The notes under the pieces: model-generated
Databases searched by the model: none
Seen by the model: only the letters and a program-made list of their open reading frames with translations
What the model was told of the DNA's origin: nothing
NCBI RefSeq assembly: GCF_003852425.1
Contig: NZ_QAJN01000010.1
Span: 124,724 to 188,723, forward strand
Direction: 5' to 3'
Source: Paucibacter sp. KBW04
GTDB taxonomy: Bacteria > Pseudomonadota > Gammaproteobacteria > Burkholderiales > Burkholderiaceae_C
DNA: 64,000 bases
Translations under genes and position numbers: made by a program
Shown: piece by piece, positions 52,493 through 64,000 of the stretch
Numbering within the stretch: the stretch's first letter is position 1
Layout of the letters: every line of letters starts with the position of its first letter

Positions 52493-55400
52493 ATGTGGAT
52501 GACAAAAGTTTCGATTCAAAACCCGGTCTTCGCGACCATGGTCATGGTGGCCTTGTGCGTGCTGGGCCTGTTCTCGTACGCCAAGCTGGGCGTGGAGAAT
52601 ATGCCCGACATCTCCATCCCCGTCGCCTCGGTGGATGTGCGCTACCCCGGTGCCTCGCCCGAGGCGGTGGAGCGCGAGGTGGCCAAGCCCTTGGAAGAAG
52701 CGCTGAACACCGTCGCCGGTGTGGAACGGGTGCTGTCGCGCAGCTTTGAGGGCCGGGTGCAGGCGCAAGTCGAGTTCAGCCTGAACGCCGATATGAACCG
52801 CGCCATGCAAGATGTGCGCGACCGCGTGGCCGCCGTGCAAGCGGTCTTCCCCAAGGATGTGAAAGCGCCTTCCATCGCCCGCCAGGAGATGGACAACGCC
52901 CAGCCCGTGGTGGTGATGGCCTTGATGAGCAAGACCCGGCCGGCGCGCGAGCTGTCCATGATCAGTGAGTTGATCATCGCCAAGCGCCTCTCGCGGGTTG
53001 AAGGCGTGGCCCGGGTTGATGTGGGCGGCATGGTTTCGCGCGAGGTGCGCATTGATCTGGACCCCCTGCGTCTGCGCGCCTATGGCGTCACGCCGGCGGA
53101 AATCGCCACCGCCTTGCGCGAGGCCAATGCCGACCAGCCTGTGGGCCTGCTGTCCGACCGCTACGCCGACGCCGTCTTGCGTGTCGAGGGCCGGGTGCGC
53201 GATCCCAAGCAATTCGCCAATATCGTGGTGGCGCGGCGCGGCAATCTGGTGCTGACCCTGGGCGACTTGGGACAGCTGGTGGAGCGCGAACGCGAGCCCG
53301 ACAGCATCGCCCGCATCAATGGCGCTCAGGCCGTGACCTTCAATGTCTTCAAGCAGCAAGACGCCAATGTGGTGAAGAGCGGCGAGGCCGTCAAGGAGGC
53401 CATGGCCGAGCTGAAGAAGACCCTGCCGGCCGATGTGGAGCTGAACCTGATCTATGCCAGCAGCGATTTCGTCAAAAGCTCGCTGGATGGCCTGACCCAC
53501 ACCTTGATCGAAGGCGCTTTGCTGACCGTGGCCATCGTCTTCCTGTTCCTGCACAGCTGGCGTTCCACCATCATCACCGGCCTCACGCTGCCGATCTCGG
53601 TGATCTCCAGCTTCATCGCCGTCCATGCCTTCGGCTTCACGCTGAACTTCATGACCATGATGGCCCTGAGCCTGTGCATTGGCTTGCTGATCGACGATGC
53701 CATCGTGGTGCGCGAGAACATCGTGCGCCATGTGGGCCTGGGCAAGAGCCATCGCCAGGCCGCGTTTGACGGCACCAACGAGATCGGACTGGCTGTCATG
53801 GCCACCACCTTCGCCATCTGCGCGGTCTTCGTGCCCGTGGCCTTTATGGGCGGCATCATCGGCAAGTTCTTCTACCCCTTCGGCATCACGGTGGCGGTGG
53901 CAGTGCTGGTGAGCTTGTTCGTCAGCTTCACGCTCGACCCCATGCTGTCCTCGGTCTGGAAGGATCCGCCGAGCGAATCGCTCAAGCGCGTGCCGGTGAT
54001 TGGTCACATGATTCGCGGCACCGATCGCGCCATGGACAAGCTGCATAGCGGCTACGAGCGCCTGATCCGCTGGGCCTTCTCGGCGCGTCGCTACCGCGTC
54101 CTCGTGCCGCCGCTGCCTGCTTTTGGCCGGCCTTTCGATGCCCAAGGTCAGCGCGATACGGCGCAAAAGCGCCGCCTGCGTTGGGCCACCATCACGCCGC
54201 GCGGCCTGGTGATGGCCGCCGGGGGCCTGAGCTTTGTCATCGCTCTCGGCCTGGTGCCTTTTGTGGGCAGCGAGTTCGCGCCAGAAACCGACCAAAGCTT
54301 CACCCAGGTGAATCTGCGCATGCCGGTGGCCTCCAGCCTGGAGCGCTCCAACGCCAAGGTGGCGCAGGTGGAGGAGATCCTCGCCAAATACCCCGAGATC
54401 AAGATGCTGTCCACCGTGGTGGGCAGCACCGGTGAGGGCATGGCTACCGGTCGCAACCAGGCCTCGCTGAGCATTTCGCTGACCGATCGCAAAGACCGCA
54501 AGCGCACCCAAAAACAGGTGGAGGACGCCATCCGCGCCGACATTGCCAAGATCCCTGGCATCGAGGTCAGCGTGGGCTTTAACCGCCCGATCTGGATCAC
54601 CATCCTGGGCTCCGACCCCGAGGTGCTGACCCGTGTCACCCAGGAGTTCGCCGCCAAGCTCAAGAAGATCAAGGGCGCCGTCGATGTGGACACCACCGTC
54701 AAGCCCGGCCTGCCGGCCTATGCGGTGCGGCTGAAGGAGTCCGCCATCCGCGAGCTGGGCCTGACCGCCCCGCAGGTCGCCGCTTCGCTAAGAGCTTATG
54801 TCAACGGCGAGGTCGCCACCTACTGGACCACGCCGGACGGCAATCAGGTGGAGGTGCTCTTGCGCCTGCCGCGTGAACAGCGGGAACGCATCGAGCAGAT
54901 GAACAAGCTGCCAGTGGCTTTTGCCAAGGACGGCTCGCCCATCTCGCTGGACCAGGTGGCCACCATGGAGCCGGTGTTCAATCCCGAGGTGATTCGTCGT
55001 CAGAATCTGCAGCGTCGCGAGGCCGTGTTTGCCGGCGTGCAAGGCCGTCCCTCGGGCGATGTCAACAAAGACGTGCAAAAACTCATCAAGGAGACCGAGT
55101 TGCCCCCCGGCATCAGCTTCAATGTGGACGGTGCGGGCAAGCAGCAGGCCGATGCCTTCAAGGGCTTGCTGGCGGCCATGGGCCTGGCGGTGATCTTTAT
55201 CTACATCGTGCTGGCCAGCCAGTTCGGCAGCTTTGTGCAACCCATCGCCATCATGGCTTCCCTGCCGCTGGCCTTGATCGGAGTGATGCTGGCCTTGCTG
55301 CTGTGGGGCTCGACGCTCAACGTCTTCTCCATGATTGGCTTGGTGATGCTGATGGGCTTGGTGACCAAGAACGCGATTTTGCTGGTGGACTTTGCCAACC

Positions 55401-55732
55401 ATGCCCGCAAGGCCGGGGCCACGGTGGCCGAGGCCTTGCTGGAGGCAGGCCTGATCCGTATGCGGCCCATCATCATGACGACGGCGGCCATGGTGTTCGG
55501 CATGCTGCCCATGGCGATTGCCCTGAATGACGGCGGCGAGATCCAGGCGCCCATGGGCCGGGCCATCATCGGCGGGGTCATCACCTCGACCCTGCTGACC
55601 CTGGTGGTGGTGCCGGTGCTGTACTCCTATCTGGTGCGCGATCGCAAGCCCAAGGCCAAGGCGAGCGAGCCTGCCATGGGCGGTGTCGCCAGCCCCGGCA
55701 GCGACTTCGACGCGGCCTTGCCAGCCAAGTAA
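52493..55732 (+). CDS. RND efflux permease, HAE1 family (pair 2)
   Basis: Proton-driven exporter of 1079 aa with two repeats of six helices and large periplasmic loops. The N-terminus VSIQNPVFATMVMVAL, the helix-4 motif IGLLIDDAIVVRENIVRH and the second-half GLVTKNAILLVDFANHARKA are intact. A basic cytoplasmic stretch of about 45 residues between the halves (near 540-560, with RRYRVLVPPLPAFGRP) is longer than in pair 1. It lacks an outer-membrane factor gene. An in-frame ATG at 52499 is an alternative start. A bidirectional terminator follows. Confidence 0.95.
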   Translation: MWMTKVSIQNPVFATMVMVALCVLGLFSYAKLGVENMPDISIPVASVDVRYPGASPEAVEREVAKPLEEALNTVAGVERVLSRSFEGRVQAQVEFSLNADMNRAMQDVRDRVAAVQAVFPKDVKAPSIARQEMDNAQPVVVMALMSKTRPARELSMISELIIAKRLSRVEGVARVDVGGMVSREVRIDLDPLRLRAYGVTPAEIATALREANADQPVGLLSDRYADAVLRVEGRVRDPKQFANIVVARRGNLVLTLGDLGQLVEREREPDSIARINGAQAVTFNVFKQQDANVVKSGEAVKEAMAELKKTLPADVELNLIYASSDFVKSSLDGLTHTLIEGALLTVAIVFLFLHSWRSTIITGLTLPISVISSFIAVHAFGFTLNFMTMMALSLCIGLLIDDAIVVRENIVRHVGLGKSHRQAAFDGTNEIGLAVMATTFAICAVFVPVAFMGGIIGKFFYPFGITVAVAVLVSLFVSFTLDPMLSSVWKDPPSESLKRVPVIGHMIRGTDRAMDKLHSGYERLIRWAFSARRYRVLVPPLPAFGRPFDAQGQRDTAQKRRLRWATITPRGLVMAAGGLSFVIALGLVPFVGSEFAPETDQSFTQVNLRMPVASSLERSNAKVAQVEEILAKYPEIKMLSTVVGSTGEGMATGRNQASLSISLTDRKDRKRTQKQVEDAIRADIAKIPGIEVSVGFNRPIWITILGSDPEVLTRVTQEFAAKLKKIKGAVDVDTTVKPGLPAYAVRLKESAIRELGLTAPQVAASLRAYVNGEVATYWTTPDGNQVEVLLRLPREQRERIEQMNKLPVAFAKDGSPISLDQVATMEPVFNPEVIRRQNLQRREAVFAGVQGRPSGDVNKDVQKLIKETELPPGISFNVDGAGKQQADAFKGLLAAMGLAVIFIYIVLASQFGSFVQPIAIMASLPLALIGVMLALLLWGSTLNVFSMIGLVMLMGLVTKNAILLVDFANHARKAGATVAEALLEAGLIRMRPIIMTTAAMVFGMLPMAIALNDGGEIQAPMGRAIIGGVITSTLLTLVVVPVLYSYLVRDRKPKAKASEPAMGGVASPGSDFDAALPAK

Positions 55733-55780
55733 GACAGCGGCCGGCCTCGCTCGGGGCCGGCCCGCAAGCCAGGACGCAAG

Positions 55781-55807
55781 TAAAAAACCCGTTCGAGGCG
55801 CAGGCGT

Positions 55808-55825
<18 letters not shown>
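55781..55825. terminator. Bidirectional intrinsic terminator between RND pair 2 and the hybrid kinase
   Basis: ACCCGTT (55787-55793) pairs with AACGGGT (55811-55817). On the plus strand a T run follows (55819-55825), and on the minus strand the A run 55782-55787 gives a T run. The right arm overlaps the last codons of the convergent kinase gene. Confidence 0.8.
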
Positions 55826-58183
<2,358 letters not shown>

Positions 58184-58191
58184 GCCGGCAC

Positions 58192-60549
58192 TCAAGCGGG
58201 GGAGGGCGCCTGCATCAGGGTTTGCGTCTCGGCAAAAGCCGCCAAACGGTCCAGCTGCAAATCGTCGAGCAGGGCTTGCAAGCGCAGGCTCAAGTCCTCG
58301 TGGCTGGCCGACAGCTTTTGAATCTGCTCCTGGATCAGCTGGGTGTCGCCGCTCAAGACCGCGGTCTGGAAGGGTTGAAGCCAATCCTCGGGCAGGGCCG
58401 GCAAGGCGCTCTGGCCGGATGCCAGATCGGGCAGCTGGCTCAGCGATTGAGCCAGGCTGCGGCTGCTGGCGTCGTAGACGAACTCCAGGCCCAGCAAGTC
58501 CTGCATCAGGCCGAAGATCTGCGGTTCGCGCAAGGGCTTGAACAAGACCTCATCGCAGCCGCTGGCCAGGATGCGGGTGCGGTCCTCCAGCAAGGCGCTG
58601 GCGGTGACGCAGACAATGCGCACGTCCTCGCCGCCGGGCAGCTCGCGGATGCGCCGGGCCGCTTCGTCACCATTCATCACCGGCATCACCAGATCGATCC
58701 AGATGAAGTCGGGCTTGAAGCTCTCGAACATCTGCACGGCCTCCTGGCCGTTCACCGCGCTGCGCACCTCAAAGCCCACGGCCGCCATCATGCGTTCCAG
58801 CAACAGGCGGTTGAGCAAGATGTCGTCCACCACCATCACCTTGATCTGGCGCTGGCCGGGCGCCAAGCCGGTGACCTGGCGCAGATTGTCGGCGGCCAGG
58901 CCGCTGGCGGCCACACTGAGCTTGATGCTGAAGGCAAAGGTGCTGCCCGCCCCGAGCTGGGAGCGCACCGAGATGCTGCCGCCCATCAGCTCCACAAAGC
59001 GTTTGCTCAGCACCAGGCCCAGGCCCGTGCCTTCTTGCGAGCTGCGGCCCGCATGGCCTTGCTGGAAGGGGGTGAACAGGCCGGCCAACTCCTCGGCGCT
59101 CATGCCGGGGCCGGTGTCGCTGATCTCGCATTGCAGCTCGCCCAGGCCGGCCTCGGCCAGGGCCGAGAAACGCACCCGCATGCGCACCTCGCCGGTCTGG
59201 GTGAACTTGACCGCATTGCTGAGCAGATTGAGCAGGATCTGGCGCAGCTTGAGCTCGTCGGTGCGCACAAAGCGGGGCAGCTCGGGCGCGAATTCGCGCA
59301 CCAGGCGCAGGTCTTTCTTTTCGGCCCGCACCGCGATCATGGAGGCGACGGTGTCCAAGAAGCTGGGCAGGTCGATATCGTGTTCCAGTAACTCCACCCG
59401 GCCGGACTCCACCTTGGCCATGTCCAGCACCTCGTTGATGAGGGACAACAGGTGGTTGCCGCTCTGGTTGATGATGCCCACATACTGCGCATTGTCCGGG
59501 GACAGCGAAGGGTCGTGCTGCATGATCTCGGCAAAGCCGATGATGGCGTTCAGCGGGGTGCGCAGCTCGTGGCTCATGCTGGCCAGAAAGCTGCTCTTGG
59601 CGCGCTCGGCAGCCTCGGCCGCATTCTTGGCTTCTAGCAAGGCCTCGCTGGCGCGGCGTTCCTCGGTCACGTCCCAGTTTGTGCCTAAGAGCCGGCAAGG
59701 CTGGCCTTGCTCGTTTTCATACACCTGGGCCAGGCTGCGCAAATAACGCACATCGCCATTGGCGAGCAGAACGCGGAACTCGCTCTCGAAGGCCGCCTTG
59801 CCGCTGACCGAGGCCTGCCAGGAGGACTGCACCCGTTCTCTGTCCTCGGGGTGGATCAAGGCCAGCCAGGCCTCGGGCGTGGCCTGAAACTCGCCCGGCT
59901 GGCAGCCGTAGAGCTGGTGCATCTGCTCGTCCCAGTCGAAACGCCCCAGCGCTAGGTCCAGGCCCCAGACGCCGATCTGCCCGGCCCTGACCGCCAGTTG
60001 CAGGCGTTCGCGGGCCTGCGCCACCTGCTGGCCCAGCTGGTCAATCTTGCGGGCGGCCAGGCGGACTTCCATCTGGTCCATCACCATCTGGGCCAGGCAC
60101 TGCAGATCCTGCATCTCCTCGGGTGAGACCTCGCGCGGCTTCTGGTCCAGGCAGCACAACATGCCCAGGTTGTAGCCGTCGTGGGTTTGCAGCGGTACCC
60201 CGGCGTAAAAGCGCAAGCCCATCTCGCCAGCGACCAAGGGGTTGGTCATGGAGCGGGGGTCGGCGATGGCATTGGTCAGCACATAAGGCACATCGCCCAG
60301 AATGCCGGAGGCGCACAGGCCGGGTTCACGGTCGATCTGCTGGGCATCGACCCCGTGATGAGACTTGAACCAGATGCGGTCGGTGTCCACCAGGCTGACG
60401 ATGGCGATGGGCACATCAAACAGCCGTGCCGCCAGCTTGGTGACATTGTCAAACGCGCCATCCGGCGGGGTGTCAAGAATCTCGTAGCGCCTCAGGGCGG
60501 CGAGGCGCCCCTCTTCATTGGCGGGGATGATGGCCGGATCGACGGGCAT
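58192..60549 (-). CDS. Hybrid sensor histidine kinase GAF-PAS-HisKA-HATPase-REC
   Basis: A soluble hybrid kinase of 785 aa. The GAF domain covers about residues 20-165 (the [20 protein letters not shown] type). A PAS-3 fold lies at about 185-300 ([31 protein letters not shown]). HisKA has the H-box [20 protein letters not shown] near 330, and the ATPase domain has [11 protein letters not shown] and [11 protein letters not shown]. The C-terminal receiver has [18 protein letters not shown] and the aspartate in [12 protein letters not shown], with a 90-residue helical tail. It is the first gene of a two-kinase unit; the second kinase carries an HPt and could pass phosphate on from this one. Confidence 0.9.
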   Translation of the reverse strand: MPVDPAIIPANEEGRLAALRRYEILDTPPDGAFDNVTKLAARLFDVPIAIVSLVDTDRIWFKSHHGVDAQQIDREPGLCASGILGDVPYVLTNAIADPRSMTNPLVAGEMGLRFYAGVPLQTHDGYNLGMLCCLDQKPREVSPEEMQDLQCLAQMVMDQMEVRLAARKIDQLGQQVAQARERLQLAVRAGQIGVWGLDLALGRFDWDEQMHQLYGCQPGEFQATPEAWLALIHPEDRERVQSSWQASVSGKAAFESEFRVLLANGDVRYLRSLAQVYENEQGQPCRLLGTNWDVTEERRASEALLEAKNAAEAAERAKSSFLASMSHELRTPLNAIIGFAEIMQHDPSLSPDNAQYVGIINQSGNHLLSLINEVLDMAKVESGRVELLEHDIDLPSFLDTVASMIAVRAEKKDLRLVREFAPELPRFVRTDELKLRQILLNLLSNAVKFTQTGEVRMRVRFSALAEAGLGELQCEISDTGPGMSAEELAGLFTPFQQGHAGRSSQEGTGLGLVLSKRFVELMGGSISVRSQLGAGSTFAFSIKLSVAASGLAADNLRQVTGLAPGQRQIKVMVVDDILLNRLLLERMMAAVGFEVRSAVNGQEAVQMFESFKPDFIWIDLVMPVMNGDEAARRIRELPGGEDVRIVCVTASALLEDRTRILASGCDEVLFKPLREPQIFGLMQDLLGLEFVYDASSRSLAQSLSQLPDLASGQSALPALPEDWLQPFQTAVLSGDTQLIQEQIQKLSASHEDLSLRLQALLDDLQLDRLAAFAETQTLMQAPSPA

Positions 60550-60696
60550 GCTGAACTCCTCAAGGCCTGTGCATCTGGATCAAGCAGGGCCTGCGATGGG
60601 CGATATGCGCACCGCATCCTGAGCCAGAAGTAGAACCGCCGCGCCCCGGCTTGTCTATGCCAGTAACTGCCTAACTGGGCAGTAAAGCCCGCCGTT

Positions 60697-61224
60697 TCAA
60701 GGTTTTTCGGCCACTTGCTTGATCTGGCTCAAGCCTTTCTCAAAGTCCTTGCCCACCATGCTGTCCATGCTGATGAAGACGCCCATCAACTTCGTTAGGA
60801 AGTTGGCGGGGCCAAACATGGCCCAAGTCATGCGGGTGTTCTCGCCCTGACGGCTCAGCGTGTACTCGGCGGTGTTGTGGGCCTCGAAGGGGCTGAGAAA
60901 GTCCAGCTTGATGACGACCTTCTCCGGCGTGGCGGAGAGGATTTCCATGCGACCCTTGCCCACATCGTCATTGCCCTGCCAGGCATAGATGGCGCCTGGG
61001 CCGCTAGGGGCGCCGCTGAACTCGCGCTGCATCTTGGGGTCGAGATGCTCCCAAGGCGACCACTGGCCGAACTGTTTGAAGTCGGTCAGCAGGGGCATGA
61101 TTTTCTCGGGCGGCGCCTTGATCTCGATCTCGCGCTGCACCCGGAAATCGTCCGGCCGGGTGATGGTGAAAACCAAGAGGGCGGCAAGCAAAGCGCCGAC
61201 GATCAGAGCCAGTTTCTTGAGCAT
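60697..61224 (-). CDS. SRPBCC family protein (polyketide cyclase/START-like)
   Basis: A 175-aa protein with one N-terminal membrane anchor (LALIVGALLAALLVFTIT) and a START-like fold beginning FRVQREIEIKAPPEKIMPLL and including FGQWSPWEHLDPKMQREFSG, the common pattern of this group. Ligand unknown. The start at 61224 (MLKKLALIVG) has GGAGGAA upstream and is preferred to an ATG 96 nt earlier. No partner gene is adjacent: a palindromic element separates it from the TlpA fusion gene. Confidence 0.88.
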   Translation of the reverse strand: MLKKLALIVGALLAALLVFTITRPDDFRVQREIEIKAPPEKIMPLLTDFKQFGQWSPWEHLDPKMQREFSGAPSGPGAIYAWQGNDDVGKGRMEILSATPEKVVIKLDFLSPFEAHNTAEYTLSRQGENTRMTWAMFGPANFLTKLMGVFISMDSMVGKDFEKGLSQIKQVAEKP

Positions 61225-61331
61225 GATGGGTTCCTCCAGGGCCTGGGGCGAATTCAACGCGCCGCAGGGGCAGGCCATGCTAACCGGGCAGATTGCAAAA
61301 ATACCTGCGCTGCGGGCCACTCAGGGCATGT

Positions 61332-61504
61332 CCCTAGGAGTCTGCGCGGCAGAAGGCGTCGATAGCGAGAAGTGGCCCCAGCGAGACCAGTTTGCGCTGG
61401 ATTTGCAGCCCCATAGCCCGGCTATGGGGCAAGAAGCCGGTGCGAAATGGGCCGCTGCGGCCACTTCGCAGCCGACGCCTCTTCTGCCGCGCAGACTCCT
61501 AGGG
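61332..61504. repeat. 173-nt imperfect palindrome
   Basis: The outer arms (61332-61354 and 61482-61504) are perfectly complementary over about 23 bp, starting CCCTAGGAGTCTGCGCGGCA on the left. The inner halves remain similar (GTGGCC and CAGCG blocks), and the centre is a 10-bp hairpin GCCCCATAGC/GCTATGGGGC. The right arm contains the TAG stop codon of the TlpA-like gene. It has the build of a dispersed palindromic repeat; as RNA it would form one long hairpin. Copy number in the genome is unknown. Confidence 0.75.
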
Positions 61505-62335
61505 TGCGCTGGCGGCCCGCAAACGGCTCAGTTTTTCGCTCAAGCTGGCGTGCGAGAGTTCGCCCACACGGCTGAACTGCAGGCGGCCTTGCGCATCAAA
61601 GAACAAGGTGGTGGGCAGGGCGCGCTGCTTGAATGCAGTGCCGGCCTGGCCTTTGGGGTCGATCAGCACATGCTGGAGCTGCAATTGCTGGGCCTGCAAA
61701 AAACCTTGCACCACTTCGGCCGATTCGCCCTGGTTGAGAAAGACGATGTTCACATCGCGCTGCTCTTGCTGAGCTTTTTGCAGCACCGGCATTTCGCGCC
61801 GACAGGGTGGGCACCAAGAGGCCCAGAGATTGATCACCGTGGGCTTGCCTTGGAAGCTTTGCAAATCCACCCACCCGGGGCTTTGCGAGGCCGGGGCCAG
61901 ACTTTGTAGCTGCAGCTGAGGCATGGGCGCCAGCGCTGGCGCCGTCGCCGCCAGGATGATGGAACCCGCCACCCAGACGGCGCTGGCCAGACCCAGGCAG
62001 CTCAGCAAGGGCTTGCGCAAGGCCGGCTGACGCCGCGCGTAGACCAGGGCGCCTGCCCAGGCCGCGATGGCGCCGGCCTGGGCATCCCAGCCGCCGTCAC
62101 GGATGTCCAGCATGTCCAGCGGATGGGCCAGATAGCTCTGACGGAACTGCCAGACAAAAGCAAGCCGGGCGCCCAGCAAAGCGATCAAGAGCAGGCGAAA
62201 CAGCTGGGGCTCCACATCGGGCTGGCCGCGGCGGGCCAGCAGCTTGGCGCAGAGATTGGCCAGCAGCACGGCGGCCAGAATCAGCAGCAGGGAGTAGGGC
62301 AGGCTCAGAGGCCCGAGCTGCAATGTCTGGCTCAT
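61499..62335 (-). CDS. Membrane protein with Lgt-like domain fused to TlpA-like thioredoxin
   Basis: A 278-aa protein. The first 130 residues form about four helices and resemble part of prolipoprotein diacylglyceryl transferase (GARLAFVWQFRQSYLAHPLD, then MLDIRDGG). The usual Lgt MSFHGG catalytic motif reads WDAQAG, so transferase activity is unlikely. The C-terminal half (about 150-275) is a periplasmic thioredoxin fold with the redox motif WASWCPPCRREMPVL and the cis-proline in QRALPTTLFFD. It probably acts in disulfide exchange or reduction. Its stop codon lies in the palindrome downstream, and it begins 10 nt after the sdaA stop on the same strand. Confidence 0.88.
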   Translation of the reverse strand: MSQTLQLGPLSLPYSLLLILAAVLLANLCAKLLARRGQPDVEPQLFRLLLIALLGARLAFVWQFRQSYLAHPLDMLDIRDGGWDAQAGAIAAWAGALVYARRQPALRKPLLSCLGLASAVWVAGSIILAATAPALAPMPQLQLQSLAPASQSPGWVDLQSFQGKPTVINLWASWCPPCRREMPVLQKAQQEQRDVNIVFLNQGESAEVVQGFLQAQQLQLQHVLIDPKGQAGTAFKQRALPTTLFFDAQGRLQFSRVGELSHASLSEKLSRLRAASAP

Positions 62336-62345
62336 TGACCGCGAT

Positions 62346-63737
62346 TCAGCATTCGACGATGTTCACCGCCAGGCCGCCACGTGCGGTTTCCTTGTACTTG
62401 GTCATCATGTCGGCGCCGGTGTCGCGCATGGTTTTGATGACCTTGTCCAGGCTGACGAAGTGGGTGCCGTCGCCGCGCAAAGCCATGCGGGCGGCGTTGA
62501 TGGCCTTGACCGAGGCGATCGCATTGCGTTCGATGCAGGGGATCTGCACCAGGCCGCCAACCGGATCGCAGGTCAGACCCAGATGGTGTTCCATGCCGAT
62601 CTCGGCCGCGTTCTCCACCTGCTCGGGCGTGCCGCCCATCACCTGGCAGAGCGCGCCAGCGGCCATGGAGCAGGCCACGCCCACCTCGCCCTGGCAGCCG
62701 ACCTCGGCGCCGGAGATGGAGGCGTTTTCCTTGTAGAGAATGCCGATGGCGGCGGCGGTCAGCAAGAAGTCGATCACGCCGTCTTCGTTCGCGCCGTAGA
62801 CGAAGCGGGTGTAGTAATGCAGCACGGCGGGCACGATGCCGGCCGCGCCATTGGTGGGCGCCGTGACGACGCGGCCACCGGCGGCGTTCTCTTCGTTGAC
62901 GGCCAGGGCGTAGAGATTGACCCAGTCCATCACCTGCAGCGGGTCGCGCAGGGCGGCCTCGGGGTTGGCGGTGAGGTCACGGTGCAGCTGGGCGGCACGG
63001 CGTTTGACCTTGAAGCCGCCGGGCAGGATGCCCTCGGTCTTGCAGCCGCGGGTCACGCAGTCCTGCATCACCTGCCAGATCTTGAGCAGGCCGCTGCGGG
63101 TCTCTTCGTCCGTGCGCCAGTGGCGCTCGTTGCGACGCATGATCTCGGCAATGCTGATGCCATGGGTCTTGCTGAGCACCAGCAGATCGTCGCCGCTCTT
63201 GAAGGGGTAGGGCAGCACGGCCGCATCGGGGGCAATGACTTTTTGCTTGGAGCCGTCGGCGGCGATCTCGTCGCTGACCACAAAGCCGCCGCCCACCGAG
63301 TAATACGTCCGCTCGGCGATCTGTTGATCATTGGCGTCAAAAGCGATGAAGCGCATGCCGTTGGCATGGAAGGGCAGGCTTTGGCGGCGGAAGAAGACCA
63401 GGTCTTTCAGCTCGTTGAAGCCGATTTCCTTTTCGCCCAGCAAGCTGATTTTGTTGCCATCGCGGATCGCGTCCAGAATCGCCGGCACCTGCTCCACATC
63501 GACCGTGTCCGGCTCATGGCCGGCCAGGCCCAGGAGCACGGCCTTGTCGCTGCCGTGGCCCTTGCCTGTGGCCCCCAGCGAGCCGTAGAGCTGGGAGACC
63601 ACACGGGTGGTGGAGGCCAGCAGGCCGTCATGCTTCAGGCGCAGAGAAAACAGGCGGGCGGCGCGCATAGGCCCCACGGTGTGGGAGCTGGACGGGCCGA
63701 TGCCGATCTTGAACAGGTCGAAAACTGAGACGGCCAT
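62346..63737 (-). CDS. sdaA: L-serine ammonia-lyase (single-chain, Fe-S type)
   Basis: Deaminates L-serine to pyruvate and ammonia with a [4Fe-4S] cluster, 463 aa. The N-terminal half has [20 protein letters not shown]. The C-terminal half has the cluster-associated cysteines in [19 protein letters not shown] and in [20 protein letters not shown] precedes the ATG. It lies downstream of gcvP on the same strand but after a terminator. Together with the glycine cleavage system and kbl/tdh, it completes a path from threonine and glycine via serine to pyruvate. Confidence 0.96.
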   Translation of the reverse strand: MAVSVFDLFKIGIGPSSSHTVGPMRAARLFSLRLKHDGLLASTTRVVSQLYGSLGATGKGHGSDKAVLLGLAGHEPDTVDVEQVPAILDAIRDGNKISLLGEKEIGFNELKDLVFFRRQSLPFHANGMRFIAFDANDQQIAERTYYSVGGGFVVSDEIAADGSKQKVIAPDAAVLPYPFKSGDDLLVLSKTHGISIAEIMRRNERHWRTDEETRSGLLKIWQVMQDCVTRGCKTEGILPGGFKVKRRAAQLHRDLTANPEAALRDPLQVMDWVNLYALAVNEENAAGGRVVTAPTNGAAGIVPAVLHYYTRFVYGANEDGVIDFLLTAAAIGILYKENASISGAEVGCQGEVGVACSMAAGALCQVMGGTPEQVENAAEIGMEHHLGLTCDPVGGLVQIPCIERNAIASVKAINAARMALRGDGTHFVSLDKVIKTMRDTGADMMTKYKETARGGLAVNIVEC

Positions 63738-63766
63738 GGGGCCTCCAATGCTGGTTGATTGGGTCT

Positions 63767-63811
63767 AAAAAAAGCCGGCGGCGCGGTGGATCAACACGCA
63801 CGCGGCCGGCT
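63767..63811 (-). terminator. Intrinsic terminator of gcvP
   Basis: AGCCGGC (63773-63779) pairs with GCCGGCT (63805-63811). On the minus strand the hairpin is followed by seven T residues (complement of 63767-63773). It lies between the gcvP stop and sdaA. Confidence 0.8.
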
Positions 63812-63857
63812 GTCGGGTTCAGCTGAGCTCAGGGCTTTGAGGGGCCCTTTGCCAAGC

Positions 63858-64000
63858 TCACTCGTAGTCGCTCATCGGAGGGCAAGAGCAGGACAGATTG
63901 CGGTCGCCCCAGACGTTGTCCACCCGACCCACCGGCACCCAATACTTCTGGCGGCGCAGCGAGGCCACGGGGTAGGCCGCCACTTCGCGGCTGTAGGCGT
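63858..64000 (-). CDS. gcvP: Glycine dehydrogenase (decarboxylating), C-terminal end, cut by window edge
   Basis: The minus strand from 64000 to the TGA at 63858-63860 encodes about 47 residues ending [19 protein letters not shown], then SCPPMSDYE, which is the conserved extreme C-terminus of the P-protein of the glycine cleavage system. The rest of the gene lies beyond the window. The C-terminal cysteine pair and acidic end are typical of this family. Its neighbour downstream is sdaA, a frequent arrangement. Confidence 0.93.
   Translation of the reverse strand, partial: AYSREVAAYPVASLRRQKYWVPVGRVDNVWGDRNLSCSCPPMSDYE

Noticed and set aside
51710-54511. 933-codon open frame antisense to the RND pair 2 genes
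   Set aside because: Low-complexity His/Gly/Gln composition, no start signal, and full overlap with two intact conserved genes.

Overview
The window is high-GC DNA of a Gram-negative bacterium, most likely a betaproteobacterium of the order Burkholderiales (Roseateles/Paucibacter/Rubrivivax-like). This rests on the block rpsO-pnp-quinone oxidoreductase-tpiA-secG-tRNA-Leu-nuoA to nuoN-DUF2818-NUDIX-DUF1178, on PEP-CTERM protein sorting, and on two HAE1-type RND efflux pairs. No phage, insertion sequence, CRISPR array or rRNA was seen. The taxonomic placement is inferred from gene order and protein style, not from a search.

Layout. 1-3456: end of the Fe-S assembly genes (hscA partial, fdx), tsaD, and a convergent Hsp20 gene with a sigma-32-like promoter. 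3649-8842: rpsO with promoter and terminator, pnp with a hairpin leader, a quinone oxidoreductase, tpiA and secG. 9056-9140: tRNA-Leu(GAG). 9357-24276: all 14 subunits of respiratory complex I in the order nuoABCDEFGHIJKLMN, interrupted only by a 106-nt palindromic spacer between nuoI and nuoJ. These are followed by DUF2818, a NUDIX hydrolase and DUF1178. 25981-30393: RND efflux pair 1.

30523-36800: a mixed accessory stretch with a PPOX flavoprotein, a low-GC pair of exported proteins, an FAD-linked 2-hydroxyacid dehydrogenase with a decayed partial copy of its C-terminus 2 kb away, DUF2069, YihY/BrkB, and an XRE-cupin regulator. 36895-39073: kbl and an SDR-type threonine dehydrogenase (threonine to glycine plus acetyl-CoA), divergent from the XRE-cupin gene and sharing a palindromic operator with it. 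39115-42718: MipA/OmpV, an alpha/beta hydrolase, an O-acetylhomoserine sulfhydrylase-type enzyme and a CBS protein.

42811-48375: a cluster of exported proteins that holds the most unusual content. It encodes a dockerin-bearing protein, a secreted lipase-like hydrolase and a cohesin-like PEP-CTERM protein in one transcription direction, next to a convergent paralogue of the dockerin protein's beta-sandwich region. Together they look like a small cohesin/dockerin surface assembly. 48827-51135: aroC and an MFS transporter. 51285-55732: RND efflux pair 2. 55808-60549: two overlapping hybrid histidine kinases. 60697-64000: an SRPBCC protein, an Lgt-like/TlpA fusion whose stop codon lies in a 173-nt palindrome, sdaA, and the 3' end of gcvP. 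The kbl/tdh, gcvP and sdaA genes together point to threonine-glycine-serine catabolism.
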